Of a DNA stretch of 47,888 bases, positions 24,066 to 32,778 are shown one piece after another. The position numbers and the translations under genes were made by a program. How positions within the stretch are numbered: the stretch's first letter is position 1; every line of letters starts with the position of its first letter. The stretch is from Nitrospira sp. (GTDB lineage: Bacteria > Nitrospirota > Nitrospiria > Nitrospirales > Nitrospiraceae), in NCBI GenBank assembly GCA_019636945.1, contig JAHBWO010000011.1, forward strand, positions 1 through 47,888. Reading direction: 5' to 3'. Below the pieces are notes generated by a model. It was not told the DNA's origin and made no database searches. It saw nothing but the letters and a program-made list of their open reading frames with translations.

Positions 24066-26033
24066 TTACTTCCAGCCCACCGCCTCACAGCGGCAACGAG
24101 CATAGAACGCGTCAGGGTGATTGCCCCACGCGAGCAAGGCAGTCTGCATGACCGTAAGCTCTTCTTCGGTGGCCCATCGCTCCTTGAGAATCAGCGCCCG
24201 ATGTTGATTCAAAAAGATACTGCCGAAGTACCGGCTGAACGCGGCAGTCTGCTCCGTGGTGCTGAACACGTCAGACGAGACTGCCACAACAACATTCTGA
24301 AATCCCGTTTCTCGTAAGAGTCGGCGCTGCTTTCGTCCGAACCGCGTATCACCGCCGTTGTGTTCGATCACGCGCGATGTGAGACTCCAGAACCGCTCGA
24401 CATCCTCCTGCAGCGGATAATACAAGTCTCCGTCGCCATCCGTATCGCGCAGTCCAATGACACCCCCTGGTTTCAGCACGCGCCGCAGTTCCCGCAAGGC
24501 TTGCACCGGCTCGGCCAGATGGTAGAGAACGGCATGTGCTAGGACCGCATCAAAGGTCGCATCTGCAAAGGGGATGTCATAGACGCTGGCATGCTGGAAC
24601 TCAACATTGCCGATCCCACGCTGTTGCGCTTCACGGCGCCCGATCTCCAACTGACTCGCTTCCACATCAATTCCCACCACTCGACCTTGTGGGACGAACG
24701 ATGCCAGCGTGACGCTGATGCCACCCGGCCCGCATCCACAATCCAGCACCTGCATGTCCGGCTTGATGTGCGGCACAAAAAACGCGGCATCACGTTCGGC
24801 ACTCCGTCTCGCCAACCCTTGCAAAACCATCGGATCATAACCTGCTGAATAGACTTCATGCTGCACCAAGGGAGGTTTCCGAGACGCGCCCATGTCGGCA
24901 GACGAAATCCCGTCCAAATAGATACCGAACTGATGATCATCCAACATCGCGCCAAGCCTTGCACAGACCTTCGCGAACAAGTCGGCGCCACGCGGACTGG
25001 AAAAGTCGAGCATGCCACCGGCGATCACCCAGGTCGTCAGGGGCGCAGCCAGTCCGGCCTGAACATCCTGCTTAAGGTCCTCGATGCGATACCCTTCAAC
25101 GCCATCGGCCAGGAGTGTTTCGTGATACACCTTCAAGAGGGACTCCTCCGTGGCCCTGCGCTGCTCCACCGGAAGCGAACCGGAAAGGAAGTAGGCCAAA
25201 TCACGCGGACCAGATGCCCGCCGTGCCACCTGCCAATCGAAGACGGTCACATCCCTTCCCTTGCGCGTCGCAACAAAGGCGAAATTGTCCGCCCGAAAAT
25301 CTCCGTGCGTCAATGTCTGCGGTCTGCTTGATAGTTGAGCAATATAGCGCGGTAGGAGCTCACCAAATCGCCTCGCGAACTCCTGCATCCCCGGCATCCC
25401 CATGTCAACGCACCGCTGTTCAAATCGCGGCAGCATCGTCCGGTAGAGACCGATCCGAACCTCAGCTTCGTCACCGAGGGAGCGCAACCATGGTAACTGT
25501 TTAAGAACGGGATCCTCCCAGTAGCGGGCGTGCAAGCAGCCGAGTTGCCGAACGACAAGCTGAGCATCCGTGGCAGAACAACCGGCCAGATTGTCTCCAA
25601 ACTCCGCGTGCGCAAGATCCTCAAGGAGCAAGAGACACTCACCGGTCTTTTCGTCATAGAGACTCAGATACGGGCGAGGGATTGGCAGAGGAAAATCCGG
25701 CAATGGAGCGAGATCCCGGTAAAAGCCGGTCTCGGTTTCGTAGAGGCCGACCCGACGCAATTGTTGCCGAACGGCGGGATCCGCTGAAGACAGCTTGGCA
25801 AAGGCCGTGGTTGGAGCACCGACTTCGTGTTCATCGTATTCAATCGCGAGGCGAGCAGTTTGCCCCACAAAGCCACTGCCTGCCGCAATCGGATGCGCCT
25901 CGATCGCCACCACCTCGGCATCCTGAATAATCCCGGCATGCCGCAAAGCCTGTGTCAACCAGTCTGAAGTGATGGCGCTGGGTGTGAGAGGAATGGGGAG
26001 ATCGCCTTTGTTCATGGAGACGAAGAGTACCAT
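24066..26033 (-). CDS. Fusion of an aminoglycoside/CHK-like kinase and a SAM methyltransferase
   Basis: The product is 655 residues starting at ATG 26031-26033, with GAGG five bases upstream. Residues 1-380 form a phosphotransferase of the choline/ecdysteroid/aminoglycoside kinase superfamily: LLLLEDL hinge (135-140), catalytic loop THGDFRADN (242-250) and metal-binding FDWQ (265-268). Residues 395-640 form a class I methyltransferase with motif I VLDCGCGPGG (429-438), GIDVEAS and the Methyltransf_11-like AVLYHLAEPVQALRELRRVLKPGG, split by family knowledge. Both halves look active. The substrate is unknown; I infer phosphorylation and methylation of the same small molecule. Confidence 0.8.
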   Translation of the reverse strand: MVLFVSMNKGDLPIPLTPSAITSDWLTQALRHAGIIQDAEVVAIEAHPIAAGSGFVGQTARLAIEYDEHEVGAPTTAFAKLSSADPAVRQQLRRVGLYETETGFYRDLAPLPDFPLPIPRPYLSLYDEKTGECLLLLEDLAHAEFGDNLAGCSATDAQLVVRQLGCLHARYWEDPVLKQLPWLRSLGDEAEVRIGLYRTMLPRFEQRCVDMGMPGMQEFARRFGELLPRYIAQLSSRPQTLTHGDFRADNFAFVATRKGRDVTVFDWQVARRASGPRDLAYFLSGSLPVEQRRATEESLLKVYHETLLADGVEGYRIEDLKQDVQAGLAAPLTTWVIAGGMLDFSSPRGADLFAKVCARLGAMLDDHQFGIYLDGISSADMGASRKPPLVQHEVYSAGYDPMVLQGLARRSAERDAAFFVPHIKPDMQVLDCGCGPGGISVTLASFVPQGRVVGIDVEASQLEIGRREAQQRGIGNVEFQHASVYDIPFADATFDAVLAHAVLYHLAEPVQALRELRRVLKPGGVIGLRDTDGDGDLYYPLQEDVERFWSLTSRVIEHNGGDTRFGRKQRRLLRETGFQNVVVAVSSDVFSTTEQTAAFSRYFGSIFLNQHRALILKERWATEEELTVMQTALLAWGNHPDAFYARCRCEAVGWK

Positions 26034-26137
26034 ACCGCCTCACAAAGAAATATGCCGCGCAAAGAGCTGTTCGGTGGTGAAAGTTCCGACTCAACAGAGT
26101 TGACACACGCCATCAGCCTGCGTACCCTCCCCCGTTC

Positions 26138-27553
26138 ATGAAGACAGTTCACACTCTTGCGATCATGCTGGCACGTGCGTTTGGTGCCTGGCTCTCGCTC
26201 GCCTGCGCCATGCTGTTGCTCGGCTGCGAGTATGTCCGCCCAACCATGAACGCGCCCTTAGCCCACTGGGACCCAGCCTATGGCTACCGATCGACGAACC
26301 TGCCTCCGTCTAAGACCGGCAGCTCGGACAGTCTGTTCATCGTCGCATCGTTCTCAGGTGGCGGTGCACGCGCGTCCGCGCTCTCCTACGGTGTATTGCA
26401 AGAATTGGCACGAACTCCGATCACCTGGGAGGGACGTCAGAAACGACTGGTCGATGAGTTGAATATCATCAATGCCGTGTCGGGCGGTTTCACCGCGGTA
26501 TATTACGCGCTCTACGGTAATCGCATCTTCCGGGATTTCGAGACCTTCACTTCTCCGAAAGACTGGGAGAGCGAACTTCGATCCAGAATCTTCCGCTCTC
26601 CGTCAAACCGCTTCGACTCTGGTCTCGTATTTCGGTCGGGCGCATATTCGCTGAGTTGTTGGACGAAGCCCTGTTCAACAGCCATACCTTCGGCGATTCC
26701 CAACCGCCGTCAACGCCCCATCATCAATTTGCATGCCTCCGACATGGCCTCCTCTCGCGCTTCGAGTTCAACCAACGGCAATTCAACATTCGTTCGGACT
26801 CAGCCAACTCCCCTTGTCGGTCGCTACCGCCTCCACGATACCGCTCTTGTTGAGCCCTATTTCGATGACGAACTATGCCGGCCAATGCGGATTTCAACCT
26901 CCGGCTCGCTGATTATGGAAGAGCGCCCCACCGCATGGGGACGCCAGCGCGCCAGGGAGCTCCGGTCCTATCTCGACACGAAACAACGTCCGTATATTCA
27001 TCTTCTGGATGGCGGGCTGTCCGACAATATCGGGATGCGCAGCGTCTTGGAGACAACGGCCCTCTTTGGAGATCTGGAGTCGACATTCCAGATGCTCGGA
27101 GCCAAGAACATTCGAAAGCTGGTCTACGTTATGGTGAGCGCGGAAACCGCTCCGGATATCACGCAATACCAACTCAACGATATTCCTGGCCTCATGCGCG
27201 TGAGCCGGGCCTTGATCGATATCCCCATCAATCGCTACTCGACCGATACGTTGCAACTCATGAATCACGCCATACAGCAATGGCGCCTGCAGCTCCGGCA
27301 GCGGCCCGATAACCTTCCCAGCATATTCGCACCGGACGCAGACATTTACTTCATCAACGCAAGCCTGACAGAAATAACTGATCCGGAGGAGGAGGCGCGC
27401 CTCATGAATATCGCCACCAATCTCGCCTTGACCAACGAAGAAGTCGACCACCTGCTTCAGGCCGGCTCGCGCTTGCTACAAGACAATCCTGAATTCCAGC
27501 GTCTAATCAGAGACCTTGCCCTTGATGCCGCGACAACTTCGTCCGCTCCCTAG
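26138..27553 (+). CDS. Patatin-like phospholipase lipoprotein with a frame-scrambled middle
   Basis: The product is 471 residues with a lipoprotein signal (LACAMLLLGC, Cys30). Patatin motifs are SFSGGGARASALSYG (oxyanion loop), NAVSGGFTA (nucleophile Ser) and LLDGGLSDNIGMR (acid). From about 26600 to 26920 the reading frame no longer looks like the family. Family-like pieces occur in the other frames instead: YFGRAHI, AELLDEALFNSHTFGD, SRFEFNQRQFN and LSQLPLSVATAS...NYAGQCGFQPPA. Several compensating indels would explain this, so the protein is probably non-functional in the middle, unless the sequence itself has errors. The flanks are intact. Confidence 0.6.
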   Translation: MKTVHTLAIMLARAFGAWLSLACAMLLLGCEYVRPTMNAPLAHWDPAYGYRSTNLPPSKTGSSDSLFIVASFSGGGARASALSYGVLQELARTPITWEGRQKRLVDELNIINAVSGGFTAVYYALYGNRIFRDFETFTSPKDWESELRSRIFRSPSNRFDSGLVFRSGAYSLSCWTKPCSTAIPSAIPNRRQRPIINLHASDMASSRASSSTNGNSTFVRTQPTPLVGRYRLHDTALVEPYFDDELCRPMRISTSGSLIMEERPTAWGRQRARELRSYLDTKQRPYIHLLDGGLSDNIGMRSVLETTALFGDLESTFQMLGAKNIRKLVYVMVSAETAPDITQYQLNDIPGLMRVSRALIDIPINRYSTDTLQLMNHAIQQWRLQLRQRPDNLPSIFAPDADIYFINASLTEITDPEEEARLMNIATNLALTNEEVDHLLQAGSRLLQDNPEFQRLIRDLALDAATTSSAP

Positions 27554-27583
27554 AAACGGCGAGCTAGCTCGAGTCAAAACAGC

Positions 27584-28564
27584 ATGCGCAGGACGAACGG
27601 CAACAGATTGAGTGATAGAAGAAAGCTCGAGAGATCTCGGAATTCCTTTTTCCAGACCATCGCGTTGGCCCTGCTGCTATCCGGCTGTGGAGCAACAGAA
27701 CTCGGGATGTGTGCACCACATATCAAGGAAGAAGGAACGCCGACCCGGAATTGGACCGAGTGCTTTGAGGAACCTTTCTCGCAGTCAGGAATCACCCATT
27801 CCGTGTTCTGCCTCAAGGACGACACGGCCAAACCTCCGGTACTCCTGCTCCACGAGATGACCGGACTGTCCCCAGGAACACTGGCCTATGCCGAGGAGCT
27901 CTCAAAAGATTTCACCGTCTACGTGCCGTTGCTGTTTGGCGAAAAAGGCAAGTTCTCGCTGATTCACGGATTGGAGGCCTATTGGTTTCGTGGCGTCGTC
28001 GACTTTTTTCCCGGCGGGGAATGGGGAACGCCCTCCCACGGAAGCGCGCCGATCGTGAACTGGCTGCGCGGCGTGGTCCAGAAGATCGAAGACCGGCACA
28101 CAGAGCAGCGTATCGGCCTCATCGGCAATTGCCTGACGGGTCCATTCCCGCTCGCCCTGTTGGATCATCCCCTGGTCGCTGCAGCAGTGGTGGCCCAACC
28201 AGCGCTTCCTTTGCGCTTCTGGTGGTACACGGACACAGATAAGACATCCCTCGGCATATCTGATGACGATCTCACGATCGCCAAATCGAGCACCGCCAAA
28301 ATTTACGGATTGCGGTTCGAAACAGACTGCATGGCTCCACCTGAGAAACAGAAAACTCTGAGCGATACCTTCGGCAGTCGCTTCATCAACGGAACCATCC
28401 CGGCCAGGGCTTATCAGACCGATGGCAAACCGACGCATGCCCATAGCACGCTGATCGGTTCGTGGAACGAGCGGGCTCAGGCCGGACAGGCCTCACGTGA
28501 TGCGCGAGAACGAGTACGAACTTTTCTCCTGGAGGAACTCACCAAGCCTCGCGCAGAAGGGTGA
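27584..28564 (+). CDS. Dienelactone hydrolase family lipoprotein
   Basis: The product is 326 residues. A basic start and the hydrophobic FFQTIALALLLSGCGA give a lipobox (LLSGC). The alpha/beta-hydrolase domain follows: VLLLHEMTGLSPGTLAYAE (the HE motif of the family), a long loop, then RIGLIGNCLTGPFPLALL with the nucleophile Cys in GNCLTG. A histidine in PTHAHSTLIG is placed for catalysis. Unlike the paralogue at 5524, the nucleophile is present. It starts 30 bp after the patatin lipoprotein on the same strand, so a shared transcript is plausible. Natural substrate unknown; likely an envelope esterase or lactonase. Confidence 0.8.
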   Translation: MRRTNGNRLSDRRKLERSRNSFFQTIALALLLSGCGATELGMCAPHIKEEGTPTRNWTECFEEPFSQSGITHSVFCLKDDTAKPPVLLLHEMTGLSPGTLAYAEELSKDFTVYVPLLFGEKGKFSLIHGLEAYWFRGVVDFFPGGEWGTPSHGSAPIVNWLRGVVQKIEDRHTEQRIGLIGNCLTGPFPLALLDHPLVAAAVVAQPALPLRFWWYTDTDKTSLGISDDDLTIAKSSTAKIYGLRFETDCMAPPEKQKTLSDTFGSRFINGTIPARAYQTDGKPTHAHSTLIGSWNERAQAGQASRDARERVRTFLLEELTKPRAEG

Positions 28565-28712
28565 TAGGTGACTGGTGCAGGCTCCTAGGGCGCCACTGTT
28601 CTCACGCTCAAAATGGATCGGATTCCTTGTGAGCCTTCCGCGCTTTCTATTGAAACTGCGGGGGGAGTCCGTTACAGTTTGCTCCATCATAGGCTTACCT
28701 TAGGAGAACACC

Positions 28713-29333
28713 ATGCATAGAAGCTTTACTCCATTCTTATTGCAAGGAATACTGGCAGTCTCTCTCGCATTCGGCCTGGCTCCTCACCTCGCTTCTGCTC
28801 ACTCCCCTGACACTCATTCCTCCGATACCGCCGATGGGGGATGGGTCCATGAAGGCATGGCCGACGAAGGCAAAATCACAGGAGGCTTTCGTGTCGGGCC
28901 GAGCTTCACAACTCAAGACTCGGGCTTGTCCACTGTCGGCCCCGTGATCAACTTCCAAGGTATGTATGGACTGAATAAATGGTTCAGGGCAGGAATGATG
29001 CTGGAATGGCAAAATCATGGTGTCGATAATCCGGGAACTGGCTCCGTCAATACCGTCACCCTGCTGCCCATCAACTTGGAGTATCGCCCTGGACATTTTG
29101 GCAATCTGATTCCCTATGTCACGACTGGAATCGGGGTAAACATCAATACCCATAATGTTTCTGACAGTTTTGCTTGGCGGGTCGGGGGAGGTCTGGACTA
29201 TGCCTTGACCAATTTGGTTCCAGGAGCCCCGCAAGGAATGAGGCTGAACGTGGAAACAGCCTGGAAGCGGAATCATGCCAACGGGGATTTTTCCACCATC
29301 GGGTTATTGTTCGGGGTTCGCCACACCTTCTGA
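28713..29333 (+). CDS. Predicted outer-membrane beta-barrel protein
   Basis: The product is 206 residues with TTAGGAGA before the ATG and a Sec signal peptide (LLQGILAVSLAFGLAPHLASA, cut near residue 29). The mature part has a His/Asp-rich start (HSPDTHSSDTADGG) and then regular amphipathic strands of eight to ten residues (GFRVGPSF, GPVINFQGMYG, FRAGMMLEWQNH, LIPYVTTGIGVNI, FAWRVGGGLDY). It ends FGVRHTF with a C-terminal aromatic, as barrels of the OmpW/OmpA-like small type do. The His-rich start could bind metal. Exact family not assigned. Confidence 0.65.
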   Translation: MHRSFTPFLLQGILAVSLAFGLAPHLASAHSPDTHSSDTADGGWVHEGMADEGKITGGFRVGPSFTTQDSGLSTVGPVINFQGMYGLNKWFRAGMMLEWQNHGVDNPGTGSVNTVTLLPINLEYRPGHFGNLIPYVTTGIGVNINTHNVSDSFAWRVGGGLDYALTNLVPGAPQGMRLNVETAWKRNHANGDFSTIGLLFGVRHTF

Positions 29334-29348
29334 ACAGTTTCAAAGCCC

Positions 29349-29378
29349 GTGAAGCGTATTTCGTGAAACGTGAAACGA
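29349..29378 (+). repeat. Dispersed repeat, copy E (short)
   Basis: GTGAAGCGTATTTCGTGAAACGTGAAACG lies 16 bp after the barrel gene stop (one word shown in parts: GTGAAGCGTATTTCG, then TGAAACGTGAAACG). It is only the left arm of the element seen at 3981 and 7361. Confidence 0.45.
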
Positions 29379-29504
29379 ACAAGCGCCGGAGCTGAAGGTC
29401 TGTTGGCTTACTGCGGTTGCGCCTGCGAAACAGTGCGGCTTGGATTTCAGCGAGGTCAGTCAAGCCTCACGAGGAGGCTGGACAAATCGAGGCGTTACCT
29501 CGTG

Positions 29505-30026
29505 CTACGGGGTGACGCCACGAGCATTCTTCCGCCATTCCCATGGCGGAACTGGATCCGGATCAGCCCACAATCCCCTTTGGGAGTCGCGTGCCTCTTT
29601 TTCCAGCGCCTCCAGCTGGGTATCCTGAGGAACCTGCTTCCGATCCCACCAACACCAGCCCTGCTGCACCAACGTCTGGCTCATGTTCCTGTCGTCTGGA
29701 AGGAGCACATCCGCCACAACACGCCCCTGCTTGTCCTTGCCATAGATCTGAAGCGTGACGTCCATGCTAAACCCCAGATCCGACGTCGCTTGCTTGGCCT
29801 GCTCACTGTAGGGCTGGCCACTTCTTGGACAGGCAATCCCATTCAAACGAACTCGTTGCGCTTTCCCATTGCGCACCACTTCAATCGTGCCTCCATCAAG
29901 GATGGTCACCACCTGGCCCCCAAAGGGGAACGCCTCTCCTCCACTGAGGAGCACCCCTGCCAGAAAGACGATGACGGGGAGGCTTGAAAGAAATGGCTTG
30001 GTCGAATGAGTCGTTCGTTGCGTCAT
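29505..30026 (-). CDS. SNase-fold exported protein with a degenerate active site
   Basis: The ATG at 30024-30026 has GAGGGGGG upstream; the product is 173 residues with a Sec signal (FLSSLPVIVFLAGVLLSGGEA). It is a staphylococcal-nuclease fold ending KGLWADP-like (RGLWADPDPVPPWEWRK), but the catalytic set is changed. DGDT reads DGGT (D21 to Gly46), and GIDxPE reads GIACPR (D40 to Ala65, E43 to Arg68). R35 and R87 equivalents (Arg60, Arg102) stay. Loss of both Ca ligands and the general base argues against nuclease activity. The frame is intact, so a binding role is more likely. It converges on the barrel gene. Confidence 0.85.
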   Translation of the reverse strand: MTQRTTHSTKPFLSSLPVIVFLAGVLLSGGEAFPFGGQVVTILDGGTIEVVRNGKAQRVRLNGIACPRSGQPYSEQAKQATSDLGFSMDVTLQIYGKDKQGRVVADVLLPDDRNMSQTLVQQGWCWWDRKQVPQDTQLEALEKEARDSQRGLWADPDPVPPWEWRKNARGVTP

Positions 30027-30279
30027 AGGTACCCCCCTCAACACATCTCGATTGCCCCCTTGTGTACTACACTGTGGCCACGGAAAGTAAGCCCCTGGGT
30101 ATGCCAACTTCCGCGAGACATGCGGAGATAAAACTGTCGCGCCATGCACGTCATGCCCTTCGCGATTTTGTCGGGCTGGGGCGACGCGATCGCGCAGGAT
30201 TACAGTGGGTTAAACTTGCGCTGGAAGTTTTCGCCCTGACTCACTTATCATAAGTCGATCAATCGGCCCGGAGGTCTCC

Positions 30280-30696
30280 ATGGGCGCCACCAGCATTTTT
30301 CGGCTTCTCATCCTGATCATTCCTCTTACCTGGGTAGTACTTCGTCTCTTGCCTGCCGATCACTCGCGATCCAGCCACCTCCGGGGCATCACGCAGTCCG
30401 CGGAGGAGTACAAATCCCATGAAGAGACTGACCTGTTCCTACGTCACGAATCCATTTTCGAAGCTCATTACCAGTCACACTATGCGACCTCAGGGCAGAC
30501 CTATCAGCATTATCGACTGGCCTATAAGTATGGCTTCGATCTCGCCCAGGATCGCGACAACCAGAAGATGGACTGGAAGCGCCTTGAACCGCTCGCGAGA
30601 CAAAACTGGAATGAAGGCATCATGGGATCGTGGAACCAGCACCAGGAGGCTATTCTCTACGGATGGGAACAGGGCATCAAGAACCACGGCGGATGA
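30280..30696 (+). CDS. Hypothetical membrane-anchored protein with a repeated Tyr/Trp helical domain
   Basis: The product is 138 residues with GGAGG five bases before the ATG. It has one N-terminal helix (SIFRLLILIIPLTWVVLRLL), so it is probably anchored with the rest outside. The domain has the pattern of a family I have seen in stress-related small proteins: FEAHYQSHYATSGQTYQHYR, AYKYGFDLAQDRD, MDWKRLEPLARQNWN and ILYGWEQG. It has no named function to my knowledge. The cysteine-free domain is rich in Tyr, His and Trp. It stands alone. Confidence 0.6.
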   Translation: MGATSIFRLLILIIPLTWVVLRLLPADHSRSSHLRGITQSAEEYKSHEETDLFLRHESIFEAHYQSHYATSGQTYQHYRLAYKYGFDLAQDRDNQKMDWKRLEPLARQNWNEGIMGSWNQHQEAILYGWEQGIKNHGG

Positions 30697-30824
30697 GGGT
30701 CGAGGCTACAATGCACAACCTGAGACCCGACCTACATCCCCATGCGTGACAAAGACCTCCAGATGAGAAATAACCGCGCCTGCTGACCGGGCCATTCGAG
30801 AGGGACACCTCTCTCATGTTCCGT

Positions 30825-31043
30825 TCATTTCTTCTCCCCAGCTCCCGAAGAGCACGTGCTGATTCCGAACAACATGAAGAGTGGGCAAAACCCCACCGCT
30901 CCGGTAAGCAACAGGATGACCCCGACGGTAAGAGCCGCACCTGCCATGCCAGTGGAAAGACCCGCAAAGAGACCGATCAAGATCGCCACTACCCCGATGC
31001 CCATCCGTATAGGCCTTTCAACGCCGCCCACATTGCAGGTCAT
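30825..31043 (-). CDS. DUF2892 family inner-membrane protein
   Basis: The product is 72 residues: MTCNVGGVERPIRMGIGVVAILIGLF then a second helix with LTVGVILLLTGAVGFCPLFMLFGIST. The opening CNVGG-x-RPIR and the GFCP-L motif are the DUF2892 (YgaP transmembrane domain) signature. The two helices form a hairpin. YgaP proteins couple this to a rhodanese, but here it occurs alone, as is common. Role unknown. Confidence 0.9.
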   Translation of the reverse strand: MTCNVGGVERPIRMGIGVVAILIGLFAGLSTGMAGAALTVGVILLLTGAVGFCPLFMLFGISTCSSGAGEKK

Positions 31044-31129
31044 GGCTACACCTCCTTGTTAAGTCTTTCCGATGTTCGAAAGAATTCTACACAAATCTCC
31101 TCATGATCAGGCTCTGCATCACGACTATT

Positions 31130-31432
31130 TCATTGCGTGATCTTTGCGGCAAGCACATCGACCTGTTCAATCTTTGGTGGTTCGGCCAACAAGTCTGCGG
31201 CCTTCGCCATCAGAGCCGCCGCAATTGCCCCCCCAAGATGAGCCTTTCGACCTGCATCATCGGCAAATGCATCGAAGATGCCGAATGTCGATGGTCCCAA
31301 CCGTAACGCAAACCAGACCACGGTCGCAGCCTCCTGATTGGCTAATGCCAGTCCACTTTCGAGAAAGCTAGCCACCTCGGCTTCCTTTCCCGGTTTAGCT
31401 TGCAGTCGCACCAACAGTCCAACACGTACCAT
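31130..31432 (-). CDS. Antibiotic biosynthesis monooxygenase (ABM) domain protein
   Basis: The start at ATG 31430-31432 has GGGAGG six bases upstream. The product is 100 residues with the ABM/dimeric alpha-beta barrel pattern: VGLLVRLQAKPGKEAEVASFLESGLALANQEA, then WFALRLGPSTFGIFDAFADDAGRKAHL (split by family knowledge). Such proteins include YgiN-like quinol monooxygenases that need no cofactor. It is divergent from the GlxA-type regulator, with 105 bp between the starts, so that regulator is the natural candidate to control it. Confidence 0.82.
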   Translation of the reverse strand: MVRVGLLVRLQAKPGKEAEVASFLESGLALANQEAATVVWFALRLGPSTFGIFDAFADDAGRKAHLGGAIAAALMAKAADLLAEPPKIEQVDVLAAKITQ

Positions 31433-31537
31433 GATGTGCCTCCCGTTCTGAATGTGTGAGTCGTACCGTGCGCATTCTAGCGTCACCCTCGTCGATGAAC
31501 TAGTGGCAGGAATGACAATTATGATACAGTTCTCGCC

Positions 31538-32500
31538 ATGCGCATTTACGTATTGACGCTGCATAACGTCTTCGATACCGGATTGGCCACACTGCTCGAC
31601 ACCTTCGGCACGGCGAACGCACTGGCGGAATCCACGGGGACATCATCGACGCGTTTCGATGTGACGATCATCGGCGTTCGACCTCATGTGCGCACAAGTC
31701 ATGGGCTCACCGTACCGGTACGGCCGGCCACACGGCTTGCGCGCCCTGATGTTGTGCTTGTCCCTGCCGTCGGAGCGAAAATGCCGGAGACATTGCGAGT
31801 GGCACTGGAACGACGAGACACGGCCGATGCACAAACTCTTTTGCGGAATTGGTTTGATGCCGGCACACTCGTTGGAGCTGCTTGCACGAGTACATTTGTG
31901 CTCGCCGGCTCGTCCCTCCTCGATGGCCATCACGCAACCACGTCTTGGTGGCTCGCCCCGTTCTTCCGTGAACGATACCCACATGTCGTGCTCGACGAAT
32001 CACAGATGATCGTCCATGCCTCACGGTTGGTCACCGCCGGTGCGGCATTGGCCCATCTCGATCTCGCGCTTTGGCTGGTGCGTCGCCAGAGCCCGGCGCT
32101 GGCGACATTGACCGCACGCTACCTGGTCGTTGACCCGCGACCATCACAGGCAGCGTTTGCCATTCCCGATCATCTTGCACACTCAGATCCTTTCGTCGAA
32201 CGATTTGAACGATGGGCTCGTCGACGATTGGCCGATGGTTTCTCCCTCGATGCTGCCGCTCATGCAGTCGCTACAAGTCCACGAACGTTGACACGCCGCC
32301 TTCAAGCGGTACTAGGCAAATCCCCGCTCGCATACTTTCAAGACCTTCGCGTGGAACATGCGATTCATCTGCTGCAGACCAGCACGAAGAGTGTTGATCA
32401 GATTGCCACTCAAGTCGGCTACGCAAGTGGCGTGACACTGAGAACGCTCATCCGGCGCAAGATCGGCCGTGGCGTGCGCGAGCTGCGGGTTCGCACATGA
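31538..32500 (+). CDS. GlxA-family transcriptional regulator (DJ-1/PfpI plus AraC HTH)
   Basis: The product is 320 residues. The N-terminal DJ-1/PfpI-like domain (about 1-180) has VLTLHNVFDTGLATLLDTFG, PDVVLVPAVG and the GAACTSTFVLAGSSLLDG elbow with its Cys. The C-terminal AraC domain has two helix-turn-helix units, LDAAAHAVATSPRTLTRRLQ and VDQIATQVGYASGVTLRTLI. Proteins of this type sense small molecules and often activate a neighbouring gene. The divergent monooxygenase-like gene is the likely target. Confidence 0.92.
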   Translation: MRIYVLTLHNVFDTGLATLLDTFGTANALAESTGTSSTRFDVTIIGVRPHVRTSHGLTVPVRPATRLARPDVVLVPAVGAKMPETLRVALERRDTADAQTLLRNWFDAGTLVGAACTSTFVLAGSSLLDGHHATTSWWLAPFFRERYPHVVLDESQMIVHASRLVTAGAALAHLDLALWLVRRQSPALATLTARYLVVDPRPSQAAFAIPDHLAHSDPFVERFERWARRRLADGFSLDAAAHAVATSPRTLTRRLQAVLGKSPLAYFQDLRVEHAIHLLQTSTKSVDQIATQVGYASGVTLRTLIRRKIGRGVRELRVRT

Positions 32501-32778
32501 GCATGTTCCCGGCCGTGATGGCCCGAAACGTCAGGCAGATGATAGAGCGAAATGTATGCTGATGGGATCCGATGGTGAGGCACAAGAGAACATTCGAAGA
32601 GCCAGATCATACATCGTCCATGCCGCTCGCATTGAGAATGAACATGTTATCAGGAATCAGTGATCCGCACCGATTCGGTGCATCCGGTCACAACGACAGT
32701 CGGCGCGCAGATCGTTCAAAAGCGAGGATTACAAAGAGCCTTCGTTTGGCTACTGCTACCTCATGACCTTCCAAGCCG
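32501..32778. other. Gap without a supported gene
   Basis: This 278-bp stretch lies between the ends of two convergent genes. Only overlapping short frames without ribosome sites occur. I see no hairpin strong enough to call a terminator. Confidence 0.4.

Noticed and set aside
28665..28690. Sigma-54-like TTTGCTCC before the beta-barrel gene
   Set aside because: No GG dinucleotide at the required ten-base distance.
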